A stretch of DNA of 64,000 bases from Parasediminibacterium sp046546515 (GCF_046546515.1 NZ_JBKHKJ010000022.1:1-64000); one strand, 5' to 3'. Numbered from the stretch's first letter, positions 8,459 through 16,216 are shown. Translations and numbers: made by a program. Notes: generated by a model not told the origin, from the sequence alone.

Positions 8459-8460
8459 AT
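8447..8460. promoter_or_regulatory. Perfect 14 bp palindrome, candidate operator
   Basis: ATTTGTATACAAAT overlaps the start of the basic protein gene and abuts its probable -7 box, a typical position for an autorepressor site. The divergent excisionase-like gene starts 142 bp away and could be co-regulated. Confidence 0.45.
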
Positions 8461-8601
8461 ATAATAGTATTTTAAACCTTTACCTGTATTGACATACATA
8501 GCTTTTAGTGTCGTTAATTTTCGTATTTGAGGCTATTTGAGGAAAACAGATTTAGGGGAGTAATATCTACAAGTAGGATAACTAAACAAATCCTACATAT
8601 T

Positions 8602-8829
8602 ATGGAAAGCAAAGTTTTATCACTCAAGCAAGCATGTGAGTTATTAGGGTACAAGAAAAGCTATGTCTATAAAATGACAAGTGCGGGAATTTTGCCATTT
8701 AGCAAGCCAAACGGTCGAAAGATTTTTTTTGACCGTGAAAAGTTAGAAAATTGGATGTTGGGCAATGCCAGCACCAGCCTAAAGGAAAAGCAAATTGAGG
8801 CAGCAACCTATGCAACTACTCACAAATAA
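8602..8829 (+). CDS. Excisionase-like helix-turn-helix protein
   Basis: 75 aa from the ATG at 8602, chosen over an upstream TTG because the HTH begins there. LSLKQACELLGYKKSYVYKM, then AGILPFSKPNGRKIFFDREK, is the MerR/AlpA-like winged HTH found in recombination directionality factors of Bacteroidota elements. Expected role: bend DNA at the attachment site and bias the integrase toward excision, and/or regulate element genes. It is followed 14 bp later by the next gene. Confidence 0.75.
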   Translation: MESKVLSLKQACELLGYKKSYVYKMTSAGILPFSKPNGRKIFFDREKLENWMLGNASTSLKEKQIEAATYATTHK

Positions 8830-8843
8830 AAATCCCCAATACT

Positions 8844-9155
8844 ATGCAGCAACATAATATAGGGGATAAGAATAACAACAGCCCCAAGGTTAATACACAC
8901 TTTACTCAACTACAAACCATATTTGGGTATTTGCAAAAGAACGTTGCAACAGCTTCAATGGTAACAGATGCAACAGGCGTACCTCAAAAATGCGTCACAA
9001 GATATAAACGAGACCTTGAAAAGGCGGGCAAGTTGTGGGAAATTAAGAAAACAGTTTGTAAGAAAACAGGGTTTAAGGCATTTTACTTAACTACAGACCC
9101 TGCCAAAGCCCCTAATCTTTCACCACAGATAAACCTCTTTGAAGATGGCAAATGA
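8844..9155 (+). CDS. Small winged-helix-like protein
   Basis: 103 aa. The pattern QTIFGYLQKNVATASMVTDATG, VPQKCVTRYKRDLEKAGKLW resembles a winged helix with a recognition helix and a following basic wing. Proteins of this form are common in Bacteroidota mobile elements and are usually of unknown function. The 3' end overlaps the next gene by 11 bp, indicating translational coupling. No specific family is assigned. Confidence 0.6.
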   Translation: MQQHNIGDKNNNSPKVNTHFTQLQTIFGYLQKNVATASMVTDATGVPQKCVTRYKRDLEKAGKLWEIKKTVCKKTGFKAFYLTTDPAKAPNLSPQINLFEDGK

Positions 9156-9858
9156 CAGCACGGAGAGGTATTTTAACGCCCCTATACAGCTTTACGATGG
9201 ATTTATGGTTGACAGCAGCAGCAGTTTGTCTAATGTGAGCAAATATGCTTGTTATGAGTACAGCCTTAAAAACAAATGCAGCTTTAAGGAAGCAATCGGT
9301 TATTTCAATATTTCCTATGGCAAGAATACACAAAGCGACTTAGCCAACCCACTTGCTATTGGCAAGCAACTTTATGAACAAGCCCCGTGCAATTCGCCAA
9401 AGGTGGGTATAGGCTTAAAGTTGTTTTGGCAGTATTTCAAGCAAGATAAGAGCGACTTTGAAAAGGCTTGTTTATTGGCTTTTTTGGCACTCAAAAGCAT
9501 AATACAAAATAAGCCCTACTGCAAGATAGATAATCGTTTTATCCTATCCAGGATGGATGGCAAGGCAAAAAGCATTGAAGATATTTTCTTGTTATCTATT
9601 GAGGTAAGGAAATTTGGTAACGAGTACCAGTTAGCCAAGATTAAAAATGAATTGGTATTGAATTGGGGATTAAAACACTATTCCCGATATACCCGGGGCT
9701 TTTATGTTTCTTTCTCATTGCAGTTAGAAGATTTGATTTTCGAGGCAGAAAAGCGGCGGAAATCCACAAAGGATAAACTACAAAAAGAGGCTGAAAAAAA
9801 GGCATTGGCCAAGGCTTTAAAGCGTTTGAATGGCAGCACGACCAACACACGACCATAG
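9145..9858 (+). CDS. Unknown 237 aa protein of the integrative element
   Basis: The ATG at 9145 is preferred to the in-frame TTG two codons upstream. The protein is soluble and rich in Lys, Phe and Tyr, with a strongly charged C-terminal helix (about residues 200-232, EAEKRRKSTKDKL). No recognised motif. It is translationally coupled to the wHTH-like gene, and short direct repeats (CACGACC) begin inside its last codons. A replication-initiator or primase-like role would fit that context but is unsupported by any motif. Confidence 0.6.
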   Translation: MANDSTERYFNAPIQLYDGFMVDSSSSLSNVSKYACYEYSLKNKCSFKEAIGYFNISYGKNTQSDLANPLAIGKQLYEQAPCNSPKVGIGLKLFWQYFKQDKSDFEKACLLAFLALKSIIQNKPYCKIDNRFILSRMDGKAKSIEDIFLLSIEVRKFGNEYQLAKIKNELVLNWGLKHYSRYTRGFYVSFSLQLEDLIFEAEKRRKSTKDKLQKEAEKKALAKALKRLNGSTTNTRP

Positions 9859-9945
9859 CACGGGCATAACACGACCTATAAAAAAGGGTTTTGACATATT
9901 CAATATTTCTTTTGTACTACTACAAGTACTAATACACGACCTATA
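9838..9945 (+). other. CACGACC repeats and AT-rich gap, candidate origin or regulatory site
   Basis: The heptamer CACGACC (or its A-prefixed form) occurs near 9836, 9848, 9870 and 9932. The last two are extended to CACGACCTATAAAAA. An A-rich stretch with GGTTTTAAAAAAA repeats follows to about 10000. Iterons beside an AT-rich stretch are the usual form of a plasmid-type origin, but the copy number is small. Confidence 0.35.
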
Positions 9946-10129
9946 AAAAGGTATTTAATAAAGGTTTTAAAAAAAGGTTTTAAAAAAAGATGTTGAAAGA
10001 TTAAGCACCAAAAAAAATATTGATTGGCTTAATAGAAAAAAAAGTAAAAGCATTAAAAAAAAAGGGTTAGGTATTTTGGCTTAAAGAAAGGGAAAAAGAA
10101 AAAATTACCGGACCCGCAAAAAAGAAAAA

Positions 10130-10627
10130 ATGGCAGCAATAAAATTAGGGGAAATGGATTGGCATAAAACAATGGTTGAACTAAAGCACAAGCACCTAAA
10201 AACAGAATACCCGGCTGCCTACGAAGCATCAGGGGGCAGCACAATGAATGTGAAGCCTTACAACGATACCACTACCAACGGGCTTACGGTTGCTATACTG
10301 GACTTTTTGAAGTTCAGCAAGCACTATGCTAACCGTATCAATTGCATGGGCATAAGTAGGCGGATAAATGGCAAAATGGTTTACACGCCTTCATCTACAC
10401 GCAAGGTGGTAGCGGACATTCATAGCATAATCAATGGCAGGCACATTTCAATAGAAGTTAAGTGCAAGGCTACCAAAGACAGAATGAGCAAGGAACAGAA
10501 CCAGGAGCGTGAGAGGGTAGAGAGTGCAGGCGGCATTTATTATGTAGCCGAGGACATGGCAAGCTTTATACATTGGTACAAACAACTTATTGAAAACAAC
10601 AATAAAATACAATCTTATGGCATTTAA
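10130..10627 (+). CDS. VRR-NUC/RecB-like nuclease domain protein
   Basis: 165 aa. The C-terminal half has the order expected of a PD-(D/E)xK VRR-NUC fold: VVADIHSIING (catalytic Asp), ISIEVKCKATKDRMSKEQ (E-x-K) and RVESAGGIYYVAEDM. Small proteins of this form occur in phages and phage satellites, where they process branched DNA or cut other DNA. The start ATG lies after a long A-rich leader and no SD is visible. It overlaps the next gene by 11 bp. Confidence 0.7.
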   Translation: MAAIKLGEMDWHKTMVELKHKHLKTEYPAAYEASGGSTMNVKPYNDTTTNGLTVAILDFLKFSKHYANRINCMGISRRINGKMVYTPSSTRKVVADIHSIINGRHISIEVKCKATKDRMSKEQNQERERVESAGGIYYVAEDMASFIHWYKQLIENNNKIQSYGI

Positions 10628-10913
10628 ACAGGGCGAAAGCGGCAACAAAACAGGCCGACCAAAAGGAAAGCCCAATAAAGTAACAGGCAATTTAAGGGAA
10701 TGGATAAATAAATTTATCAACAACAACCGTGAGCAGATGGAGGCAGATTTTAAAGCATTAGAGCCAAAGGATAGGATAGTAATGTTTGAAAAGTTACTAA
10801 AATATACTTTGCCAACTCTCCAGGCTACAAGCCTAACAGCCGACTTCGCAAAAATGACAGACGAGCAACTGGACGAGATTATTAATCAATTAAAAAAAAG
10901 CAACAATGACTAG
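10617..10913 (+). CDS. DUF5681-like phage protein
   Basis: 98 aa from the ATG at 10617, which overlaps the nuclease stop. The N-terminus FKQGESGNKTGRPKGKPNKVT is the characteristic DUF5681 opening (GNPxGRPKGxxNK) found next to terminase genes in many phages. The remainder is helical (REWINKFINNNREQMEADF). The exact role of the family is not established; DNA binding at packaging is plausible. It overlaps the next gene by 8 bp. Confidence 0.65.
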   Translation: MAFKQGESGNKTGRPKGKPNKVTGNLREWINKFINNNREQMEADFKALEPKDRIVMFEKLLKYTLPTLQATSLTADFAKMTDEQLDEIINQLKKSNND

Positions 10914-11118
10914 AAAACAAAAGATTGATCTATTAAAAGGGATTGCAAGGGGTGAGCGTTCAATAAGCGAAATAGTACCTACAACCTATGAAATTTGGTT
11001 TGTAGATAATGAAGCCTACACAAACCAACATACAGGGGAGGAAATCTCTTTGGATGAATACAAGCAGCGTTTCGGAGAAGACAAAACCATTCACATAACA
11101 CTTAACCTAAATAATTAG
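10906..11118 (+). CDS. Small unknown protein upstream of fic
   Basis: 70 aa, opening with a basic helix (MTRKQKIDLLKGIARGERS) and continuing with mixed strand/acidic segments (TGEEISLDEYKQRFGED). The ATG overlaps the previous gene and the stop lies 11 bp before fic. The classic Fic-antitoxin inhibitory motif [ST]xxxE[GN] is not evident. Candidate partner of the Fic protein by position only. Confidence 0.55.
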   Translation: MTRKQKIDLLKGIARGERSISEIVPTTYEIWFVDNEAYTNQHTGEEISLDEYKQRFGEDKTIHITLNLNN

Positions 11119-11129
11119 TAGAAATAAAT

Positions 11130-11912
11130 ATGAACTTTTATACAAATAAATTTGATGCAGGGTTGCTGTCTTCAAAGCTTGTTTTTAGCCAGATGGTAAA
11201 TTTGCAGGTACAATTTGCAGTAAACAATATTGATAGGCAAAAAGAAGCCTGCGGTTTTAAACAACAATACACCTGGGGGCATTTGCCAAATATCAAACAG
11301 CCTGTTGCAAAATTTGCCGGAAAGGCAGTAAGGACGGAAGCCGAAAACAAATCTTACTATGACACTCTAAATAAGTTCGCAGCAGAGCCGAAAAGTATAA
11401 GCGAGGAATTAATTAAAGAGATACATCAAAGCTTATTCAAGCATTGCCCCAAAGGTTCAAAATTTGGATCATACAAGAGAGAAAATATTGTAGTAACCAT
11501 AACAGATTCAGGAAACGGTAAAGTTTATTTTGTACCAGTAACACAAGCAAGCTATGTTTCTAAGCACATGGGTTTACTTGTAAAATGGTATAATACAGCT
11601 ATTGAAGATAAGCAGATACACCCTTTACTATTAATTCATCTTTTCATCTATGAGTTTGTATCTATTCATCCCTTTCCTGATGGCAATGGAAGGTTATCGA
11701 GGGTTTTAACTACGCTCCTTTTATTGAGGAATGGATATGAATTTGCAGGGTTCGCTTCTTATGAAAAAGCAATTGAGAGAGATAGGGGGCGTTACCTAAC
11801 CAGTTACTTTCAATCGCAAAGATTTAGAGGAACTGAAGATGAAAAGATTTATAGTTCGTTGTTTTTCTTTTTAGAAAGTTTATCACTTATGACTAATAAT
11901 GTGAACTTATAA
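11130..11912 (+). CDS. Fic-domain protein (AMP transferase-type)
   Basis: 260 aa. The Fic core HPFPDGNGRLSR (residues 180-191) has the catalytic His, the metal-binding Asp, the anion-hole Gly-Asn-Gly and both Arg residues. A flap-like segment (GKVYFVPVTQASYV) precedes it. Fic enzymes usually transfer AMP from ATP to a Ser/Thr/Tyr of a target and can act as toxins. No inhibitory helix motif is obvious in the N-terminal 100 residues or after the core, so inhibition, if any, may come from another protein. It lies at the distal end of the element's plus-strand operon, the usual place for cargo. Confidence 0.88.
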   Translation: MNFYTNKFDAGLLSSKLVFSQMVNLQVQFAVNNIDRQKEACGFKQQYTWGHLPNIKQPVAKFAGKAVRTEAENKSYYDTLNKFAAEPKSISEELIKEIHQSLFKHCPKGSKFGSYKRENIVVTITDSGNGKVYFVPVTQASYVSKHMGLLVKWYNTAIEDKQIHPLLLIHLFIYEFVSIHPFPDGNGRLSRVLTTLLLLRNGYEFAGFASYEKAIERDRGRYLTSYFQSQRFRGTEDEKIYSSLFFFLESLSLMTNNVNL

Positions 11913-11974
11913 TAAATTTAGAAAAAGCAAGATTATAATGGGGAAAGATTTGTTGCAAGCAATTCAAGTCTGGG

Positions 11975-12379
11975 TTAATTAGGATTAATAAACCTATTCG
12001 TTTGGGGATAATAAAAGAAAGTTAATCCATCCTGTATAGTTGCATTAAAACTATTCTTTGCAGAATACCTTACATTTATCTGTAGGTTTTCAATACTATC
12101 TTGATTAAGTTTTGAAAGTTCTGTTAGGTGTTTTTTATCTAGTGAATCCCCCAATAATTTAGTAAGGGAGCTATCTAATAAACTAGTTTTAATATTTTCA
12201 ATATGATCCTTAATCCTAAAAGTATCTATTTTGAGCGATATTAATTGGTAAGAGGACGGGTCTTTAAAATTAACCACAATACTATCTTTCATGAATTTCT
12301 TAGCCCTATCTTCTAAAGAGTTACTGGAGCAACTAATTAATATAAGACAAAAGACGAATAAGTACATTTGGTTTTTCAT
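11975..12379 (-). CDS. Small lipoprotein of unknown function
   Basis: 134 aa from the second Met (an upstream Met adds two residues). The signal YLFVFCLILISC ends in a lipobox Cys, so the product is anchored in a membrane. The mature part contains KKFMKDSIVVNFKDPSSYQL, a pattern I have seen in small Bacteroidota lipoproteins of unknown role. It is the last gene before the right attachment site and faces the operon, so it probably has its own promoter. As cargo of a mobile element it could act at the envelope, for example in exclusion. Confidence 0.7.
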   Translation of the reverse strand: MKNQMYLFVFCLILISCSSNSLEDRAKKFMKDSIVVNFKDPSSYQLISLKIDTFRIKDHIENIKTSLLDSSLTKLLGDSLDKKHLTELSKLNQDSIENLQINVRYSAKNSFNATIQDGLTFFYYPQTNRFINPN

Positions 12380-12564
12380 AAGCATTTTTTAACTTCAAAT
12401 GTAATCGTAATTTATAAATAATCAATCTTGTTCTTTAGTTACTTCAATAATTAAATTACATTGAAACTACAACTGGCAAAGTCAATATTTAAACTATTTC
12501 TTTTGCTATTTTTGGGTTACCTTCAATTTATCCAAAGGCAAAAAAACACCCTCTTTTCTCTCAT

Positions 12565-12597
12565 TTTCTCAATTTGTGTTACCCTATTGTTACTTGA
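12565..12597 (+). repeat. Right copy of attachment-arm repeat II
   Basis: Matches 6344-6376 at 29 of 33 positions, in the same orientation. With 12615-12638 it forms the second arm of the predicted circular attachment site. Confidence 0.6.
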
Positions 12598-12614
12598 AAA
12601 TATAACACAACGTT

Positions 12615-12638
12615 AAAACTCAATGATAGCAAGGGTTT
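12615..12638 (+). repeat. Right copy of attachment-arm repeat I
   Basis: AAAACTCAATG, four variable bases, CAAGGGTTT, matching 6277-6300. Confidence 0.6.
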
Positions 12639-12652
12639 TAAAAAATAGTATC

Positions 12653-12707
12653 ATTCCTGTTCTGGGCACACAACCCGCTTTTATAGCGGGTTTTTTTATG
12701 CCTAAAA
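12653..12707 (+). repeat. attR: second copy of the 55 bp repeat
   Basis: Carries the last 16 nt of tRNA-Leu and a copy of its terminator with one loop change (A12683). It marks the right end of the element. Confidence 0.9.
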
Positions 12708-12750
12708 TTTACTACATATAATTTTCCTGTTACTACTCACCATATTTAAT

Positions 12751-12790
12751 ATGCCTTTGTAACAGATTAACCAAAGTTGCACCTGAGTAG
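12751..12790 (+). repeat. Dispersed intergenic repeat, copy 5
   Basis: CTTTGTAACAGATTAACCAA, then AGTTGCACCTGAGTAGTA. A partial copy, just outside attR and upstream of prmA. Confidence 0.55.
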
Positions 12791-12905
12791 TAAATTTATT
12801 CTTTTTGTACAACGTTGCCAATGCAATAGCTTTGCAAAGCTGCATTCACCGATTTAATTGGGCGTCATGCAGCGTTTTTTTTCATCACGCCAACATCCTT
12901 TTTTA

Positions 12906-13724
12906 ATGCAGCATATAGAAATTACGATTAATACTGGCGATGCCATTTTGAAAGATGTGCTGGTAGGGGAGTTGTCTGAAATTGGCTTTGATGGCTTTGA
13001 AGAAGTGGAAGATGGCTTGAAAGCATTTGCAACGGAAAGTTCATTTGATGAGATTGAATTACAATTAATTACAAACAGGCATGGGGTAGCTTACACAAAA
13101 GCTGCCATACCCGAGCAAAATTGGAATGCCTTGTGGGAAAGTAATTTTGAACCCATTACAGTAGATGATTTTGTAGGGGTAAGGGCGGGTTTCCATGATA
13201 CAATCCCGGGGGTGGAGCATGAAATAGTAATTACGCCTAAGATGAGTTTTGGCACTGGCCACCACGCCACTACTTTCATGATGATGCAATTGATGCATGG
13301 CATCGATTTTAAAAACCAATCAGTGTTCGATTTTGGGTCTGGAACAGGCATTTTGGCAATACTGGCTGAAAAATTAGGTGCAAATAATATTCTTGCAGTT
13401 GACTATGACGATTGGTGCATAGAGAATGCCACCGAAAACGTGCTTGCGAATAATTGCAGTGCTATCACCATTCTTAAAGCAGACAATGCAAACCTTGGCC
13501 GTGCTTTTGATATTGTGCTTGCCAATATCAATAAAAATATTATTCTGGATAATATGGAGGCATTAGCTAAAAGCGCTGTTCGCAATGGTAAAATATTGCT
13601 TAGTGGCTTGCTGGAAACAGATGAAGCCGATATACTAGCTGCTGCAGCTTTGCAAGGCTGGAGCCACCTGCAAACAGTTAAGAAAAATAACTGGATAGCC
13701 ATGCAGTTTACTGCTAAAAGCTAG
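12906..13724 (+). CDS. prmA: Ribosomal protein L11 methyltransferase
   Basis: 272 aa from the ATG at 12906. An upstream ATG at 12858 adds 16 residues not typical of the family. PrmA trimethylates L11 using S-adenosylmethionine. The N-terminal L11-recognition domain (about 1-90) is followed by the MTase domain with motif I VFDFGSGTGILAILAEKLGA, the acidic AVDYDDW motif and a motif IV-like LANINKNI. MSFGTGHHATT is the typical PrmA linker signature. It lies directly beyond the integrated element. Function is well supported. Confidence 0.92.
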   Translation: MQHIEITINTGDAILKDVLVGELSEIGFDGFEEVEDGLKAFATESSFDEIELQLITNRHGVAYTKAAIPEQNWNALWESNFEPITVDDFVGVRAGFHDTIPGVEHEIVITPKMSFGTGHHATTFMMMQLMHGIDFKNQSVFDFGSGTGILAILAEKLGANNILAVDYDDWCIENATENVLANNCSAITILKADNANLGRAFDIVLANINKNIILDNMEALAKSAVRNGKILLSGLLETDEADILAAAALQGWSHLQTVKKNNWIAMQFTAKS

Positions 13725-13764
13725 TTTTTGGCATATCTAGTTGGAGGGTTTAGTTCAAAATTAT

Positions 13765-13772
13765 TATATTTG
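13765..13772 (+). promoter_or_regulatory. Probable -7 box of plsY
   Basis: TATATTTG matches TAnnTTTG, 28 bp before the plsY ATG. No strong -33 element is seen. Confidence 0.35.
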
Positions 13773-13799
13773 TGTTTGTTGTTTTAACTACGTTGTACA

Positions 13800-14462
13800 A
13801 TGATTGAGGTTGTTTTGATATTCCTTTCCTACTTAATAGGCTCCATACCAACATCTGTTTGGGTGAGCAAGTATTTTTTTGATATAGACATCCGCGACTA
13901 TGGCAGCGGCAATGCAGGAGCCACAAATACTTACAGGGTACTAGGTAAAAAGTGGGGTACTTTTGTAATGATTGTCGATATGCTGAAAGGCGTAATAGGC
14001 ACCTCTTTGTATATTTTCTTGCCACAGTATTTGGGTAGCGAACACGAGCTTGGGCGTACCAACTTTATGATTGGCCTAGGGCTAGCGGCAGTACTGGGTC
14101 ATATTTTCCCCATTTGGGCAGAGTTCAAAGGTGGTAAAGGTGTTGCTACGTTGTTTGGCATGGCTGTTGCCATACAGCCATTAGTAGCACTATGCTGTGT
14201 GGGGGTTTTTCTTTTAGTCTTGTACCTTACACGTTTTGTGTCGCTTAGCTCTATACTTGCAGGAGTATCGTTCATGGTTTTTATCCTTTTTATTTTTAAT
14301 GAGCAACAGCTATTGTATAGGGTTTTCGCAGTGCTTGTAGCATTGATGATAGTATTGACACATCAAAAAAATATTGGGCGCATTTTAAAAGGCACAGAAA
14401 GCAAAGTGCCTATATTGAAATACCGGGATAGGCGCAGGCAAAAACGGCAAGGGATTAATTAA
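13800..14462 (+). CDS. plsY: Glycerol-3-phosphate acyltransferase (acyl-phosphate dependent)
   Basis: 220 aa integral membrane protein with about five hydrophobic segments. It makes lysophosphatidate from acyl-phosphate and glycerol-3-phosphate, the first step of phospholipid synthesis. The three family motifs are visible: SYLIGSIPTSV, then YGSGNAGATNTYRVLGKK (glycerol-3-phosphate binding), and FKGGKGVATLFG. The basic tail ends in RRRQKRQ. A short 31 bp gap leads to the M48 gene, consistent with a shared transcript. Confidence 0.94.
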   Translation: MIEVVLIFLSYLIGSIPTSVWVSKYFFDIDIRDYGSGNAGATNTYRVLGKKWGTFVMIVDMLKGVIGTSLYIFLPQYLGSEHELGRTNFMIGLGLAAVLGHIFPIWAEFKGGKGVATLFGMAVAIQPLVALCCVGVFLLVLYLTRFVSLSSILAGVSFMVFILFIFNEQQLLYRVFAVLVALMIVLTHQKNIGRILKGTESKVPILKYRDRRRQKRQGIN

Positions 14463-14493
14463 AAATAACTTACTGCCCAAATACTCATTTTTT

Positions 14494-15315
14494 ATGAACA
14501 AGAAATTAGGTTATGCAATAGCCATAGTAGCTTTTGCAGGTTTTATAGGCTGTACCAGCAACGCTTTAACACACAAAAGCCAGTTGAGCCTTGTTTCAGA
14601 CGACGAGGTATTGTCAACTGCCTCTTCCCAATACAAGCAGTTTTTAAGTACCAACAAGGTTATCAGTACATCTAGTGGCAGCAAAGACGCTGCTGCCGTA
14701 ACTAGGGTAAGCAACCGCATTATTGCTGCTGTAAAAAAATATTATACAGATATTGGCCAGCCAGAACAATTGAACAATTATGCCTGGGAAGTAAATACGG
14801 TTGTAAGCAACGAGGCAAATGCGTGGTGTATGCCTGGAGGTAAAATAGTTGTTTACACAGGCCTATTGCCAATAACGCAAAACGATGCCGCATTAGCGGT
14901 TGTTGTAGGGCATGAAGTAACACATGCTTTGGCCAATCATGGCAAGCAAAGAATGAACCAGCAGTTGCTGGAACAATTGGGGGGGCAAGCTTTATCAGTA
15001 GCTCTTGCCAACAAACCACAACAAACACAGCAGGTTTTTGCTAGTGCCTATGGGTTGGGCATGCAATATGGGGTAACGCTTCCCTTTGGCAGGCAAGACG
15101 AATACGAAGCCGATAAATATGGTTTGATTTTCACAGCTTTGGCTGGTTATGACCCACATGAAGCCATTAATTTTTGGAATAGGATGCAAAATGCAAATAG
15201 CGGCAAGGCACAACCCGAGTTTTTGAGCACACACCCTAGCGATGCCAACCGTATTGCCCAATTGCAAAGCATGATGGACGAAACAGTGGCTAAATACTAC
15301 AAGCCACAACGCTAA
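14494..15315 (+). CDS. M48-family metalloprotease, lipoprotein
   Basis: 273 aa. The signal peptide ends at lipobox Cys20 (GFIGC). The zinc site is VVGHEVTHALANH (H140, E141, H144), with the third ligand probably E203 in DEYEADKYG. It resembles BepA/LoiP-type periplasmic M48 proteases that take part in outer-membrane protein quality control. The C-terminus STHPSDANRIAQL is the usual family end. It probably acts in the periplasm, anchored to a membrane. Confidence 0.9.
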   Translation: MNKKLGYAIAIVAFAGFIGCTSNALTHKSQLSLVSDDEVLSTASSQYKQFLSTNKVISTSSGSKDAAAVTRVSNRIIAAVKKYYTDIGQPEQLNNYAWEVNTVVSNEANAWCMPGGKIVVYTGLLPITQNDAALAVVVGHEVTHALANHGKQRMNQQLLEQLGGQALSVALANKPQQTQQVFASAYGLGMQYGVTLPFGRQDEYEADKYGLIFTALAGYDPHEAINFWNRMQNANSGKAQPEFLSTHPSDANRIAQLQSMMDETVAKYYKPQR

Positions 15316-15377
15316 GCGGCTGCCAAAAAAAGCTATTTTATCTAAATGACTTGTTAAAACTTGAAATAGTTTTTTTA

Positions 15378-15411
15378 TTGTGAATAACTAAGGAAACATT
15401 TTTTATCTTTG
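15378..15411 (+). promoter_or_regulatory. Probable promoter of the YdeI-tailed gene
   Basis: TTG at 15378-15380 and TATCTTTG at 15404-15411 (TAnnTTTG), with a 23 bp spacer, slightly longer than usual. The ATG is 41 bp downstream. Confidence 0.4.
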
Positions 15412-15451
15412 TAGCCCTTCTTTAAGATCAACTAAAAACAATTGTTTAGGC

Positions 15452-16156
15452 ATGTCCAATCTAAGTTTATTTGAAAAGTTAGAGTTAAAAGATGACAAAA
15501 CCCTGTTGATTCAAGGTATTCCATCATCCATCGAAAAGCAATTTGCAAAGTTGTCTTACGCTAAAAACGTAACTCCCCTGCTGAGAACTAAGAAAATAGA
15601 CTTCGCTCTATTGTTTGCAATCAATCAAAACCAGTTGAACAATATCTTGAAAGAGGTGTTTGTAGCACTGCATGGCAATAGCAAACTGTGGGTAGCCTAC
15701 CCCAAGCAAACCAGTAAAATAGTAAGCGACCTAAATCGTGATTGTAGCTGGGATTTTCTTTCCCAATGCGGTTTTGAAGGGGTAACGTTAATAGCTATAG
15801 ATAATGTTTGGAATGCGCTACGTTTTACCAAAACAGCTTGCGAAGCAGAGCCTATAGCAATAGCTTTGCCCGAAGAACCTACAATGACAGCAACAATTGT
15901 AGAAGACAAAGAAGCTAGTGCCGTAGCTACCACAGTCGATTTTGATAAAAACTTAGTAGTTACGCATGTAGAGTTGGAGAAAGTGTTTAATAAGCACAAA
16001 CAAGCAAAAGATTTTTTCACCTCCCTTTCCACTACAAATCAAAATGAGTATGTTTCCTGGATAGAAGGCGCAAAAAAAGAGGAAACAAAGCAGCGCAGGC
16101 TAGATGCAGTAGTTGAAAAACTAAACGCTGGCAAGAAAAACCCTTCGGAAAAATAA
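15452..16156 (+). CDS. Two-part protein with a C-terminal YdeI/OmdA-like domain
   Basis: 234 aa. The N-terminal part (about 1-130) has features of small DUF3052-like proteins (LELKDDKTLLIQGIPSSIEK, LWVAYPKQTSK). The linker (about 130-165) is Ala/Glu/Thr rich. The C-terminal 65 residues (FFTSLSTTNQNEYVSWIEGA, then KKEETKQRRLDAVVEKL) match the bacteriocin-protection YdeI/OmpD-associated family. Function is unknown, and protection against stress or peptides is only suggested by the family name. Cytoplasmic. A strong terminator follows. Confidence 0.75.
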   Translation: MSNLSLFEKLELKDDKTLLIQGIPSSIEKQFAKLSYAKNVTPLLRTKKIDFALLFAINQNQLNNILKEVFVALHGNSKLWVAYPKQTSKIVSDLNRDCSWDFLSQCGFEGVTLIAIDNVWNALRFTKTACEAEPIAIALPEEPTMTATIVEDKEASAVATTVDFDKNLVVTHVELEKVFNKHKQAKDFFTSLSTTNQNEYVSWIEGAKKEETKQRRLDAVVEKLNAGKKNPSEK

Positions 16157-16179
16157 TTTATACGGTACAATATAGTTAA

Positions 16180-16216
16180 CCCCCTGATTTGCAATTTTGC
16201 AAATCAAGGGGTTTTG
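16180..16216 (+). terminator. Rho-independent terminator
   Basis: CCCCTGATTTGC pairs with GCAAATCAAGGGG (one bulge) around an AATTTT loop and is followed by TTTTG. Located 24 bp after the YdeI-tailed gene. Confidence 0.8.

Larger units (their letters stand above)
6226..12707. mobile_element. 6.4 kb integrative element in tRNA-Leu
   Basis: The element is bounded by 55 bp direct repeats, begins with a tyrosine integrase gene next to the tRNA and ends with a duplicate tRNA tail. Its genes in order are integrase, unknown 178 aa protein, basic regulator-like protein (minus strand), excisionase-like HTH protein, small wHTH-like protein, unknown 239 aa protein, VRR-NUC-like nuclease, DUF5681-like protein, unknown 70 aa protein, Fic protein and lipoprotein (minus strand). 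No capsid, portal, relaxase or conjugation gene is present. It therefore resembles a phage satellite or mobilisable genomic island rather than a prophage or ICE. Removing it restores nucleotidyltransferase, tRNA-Leu, prmA. Confidence 0.85.
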
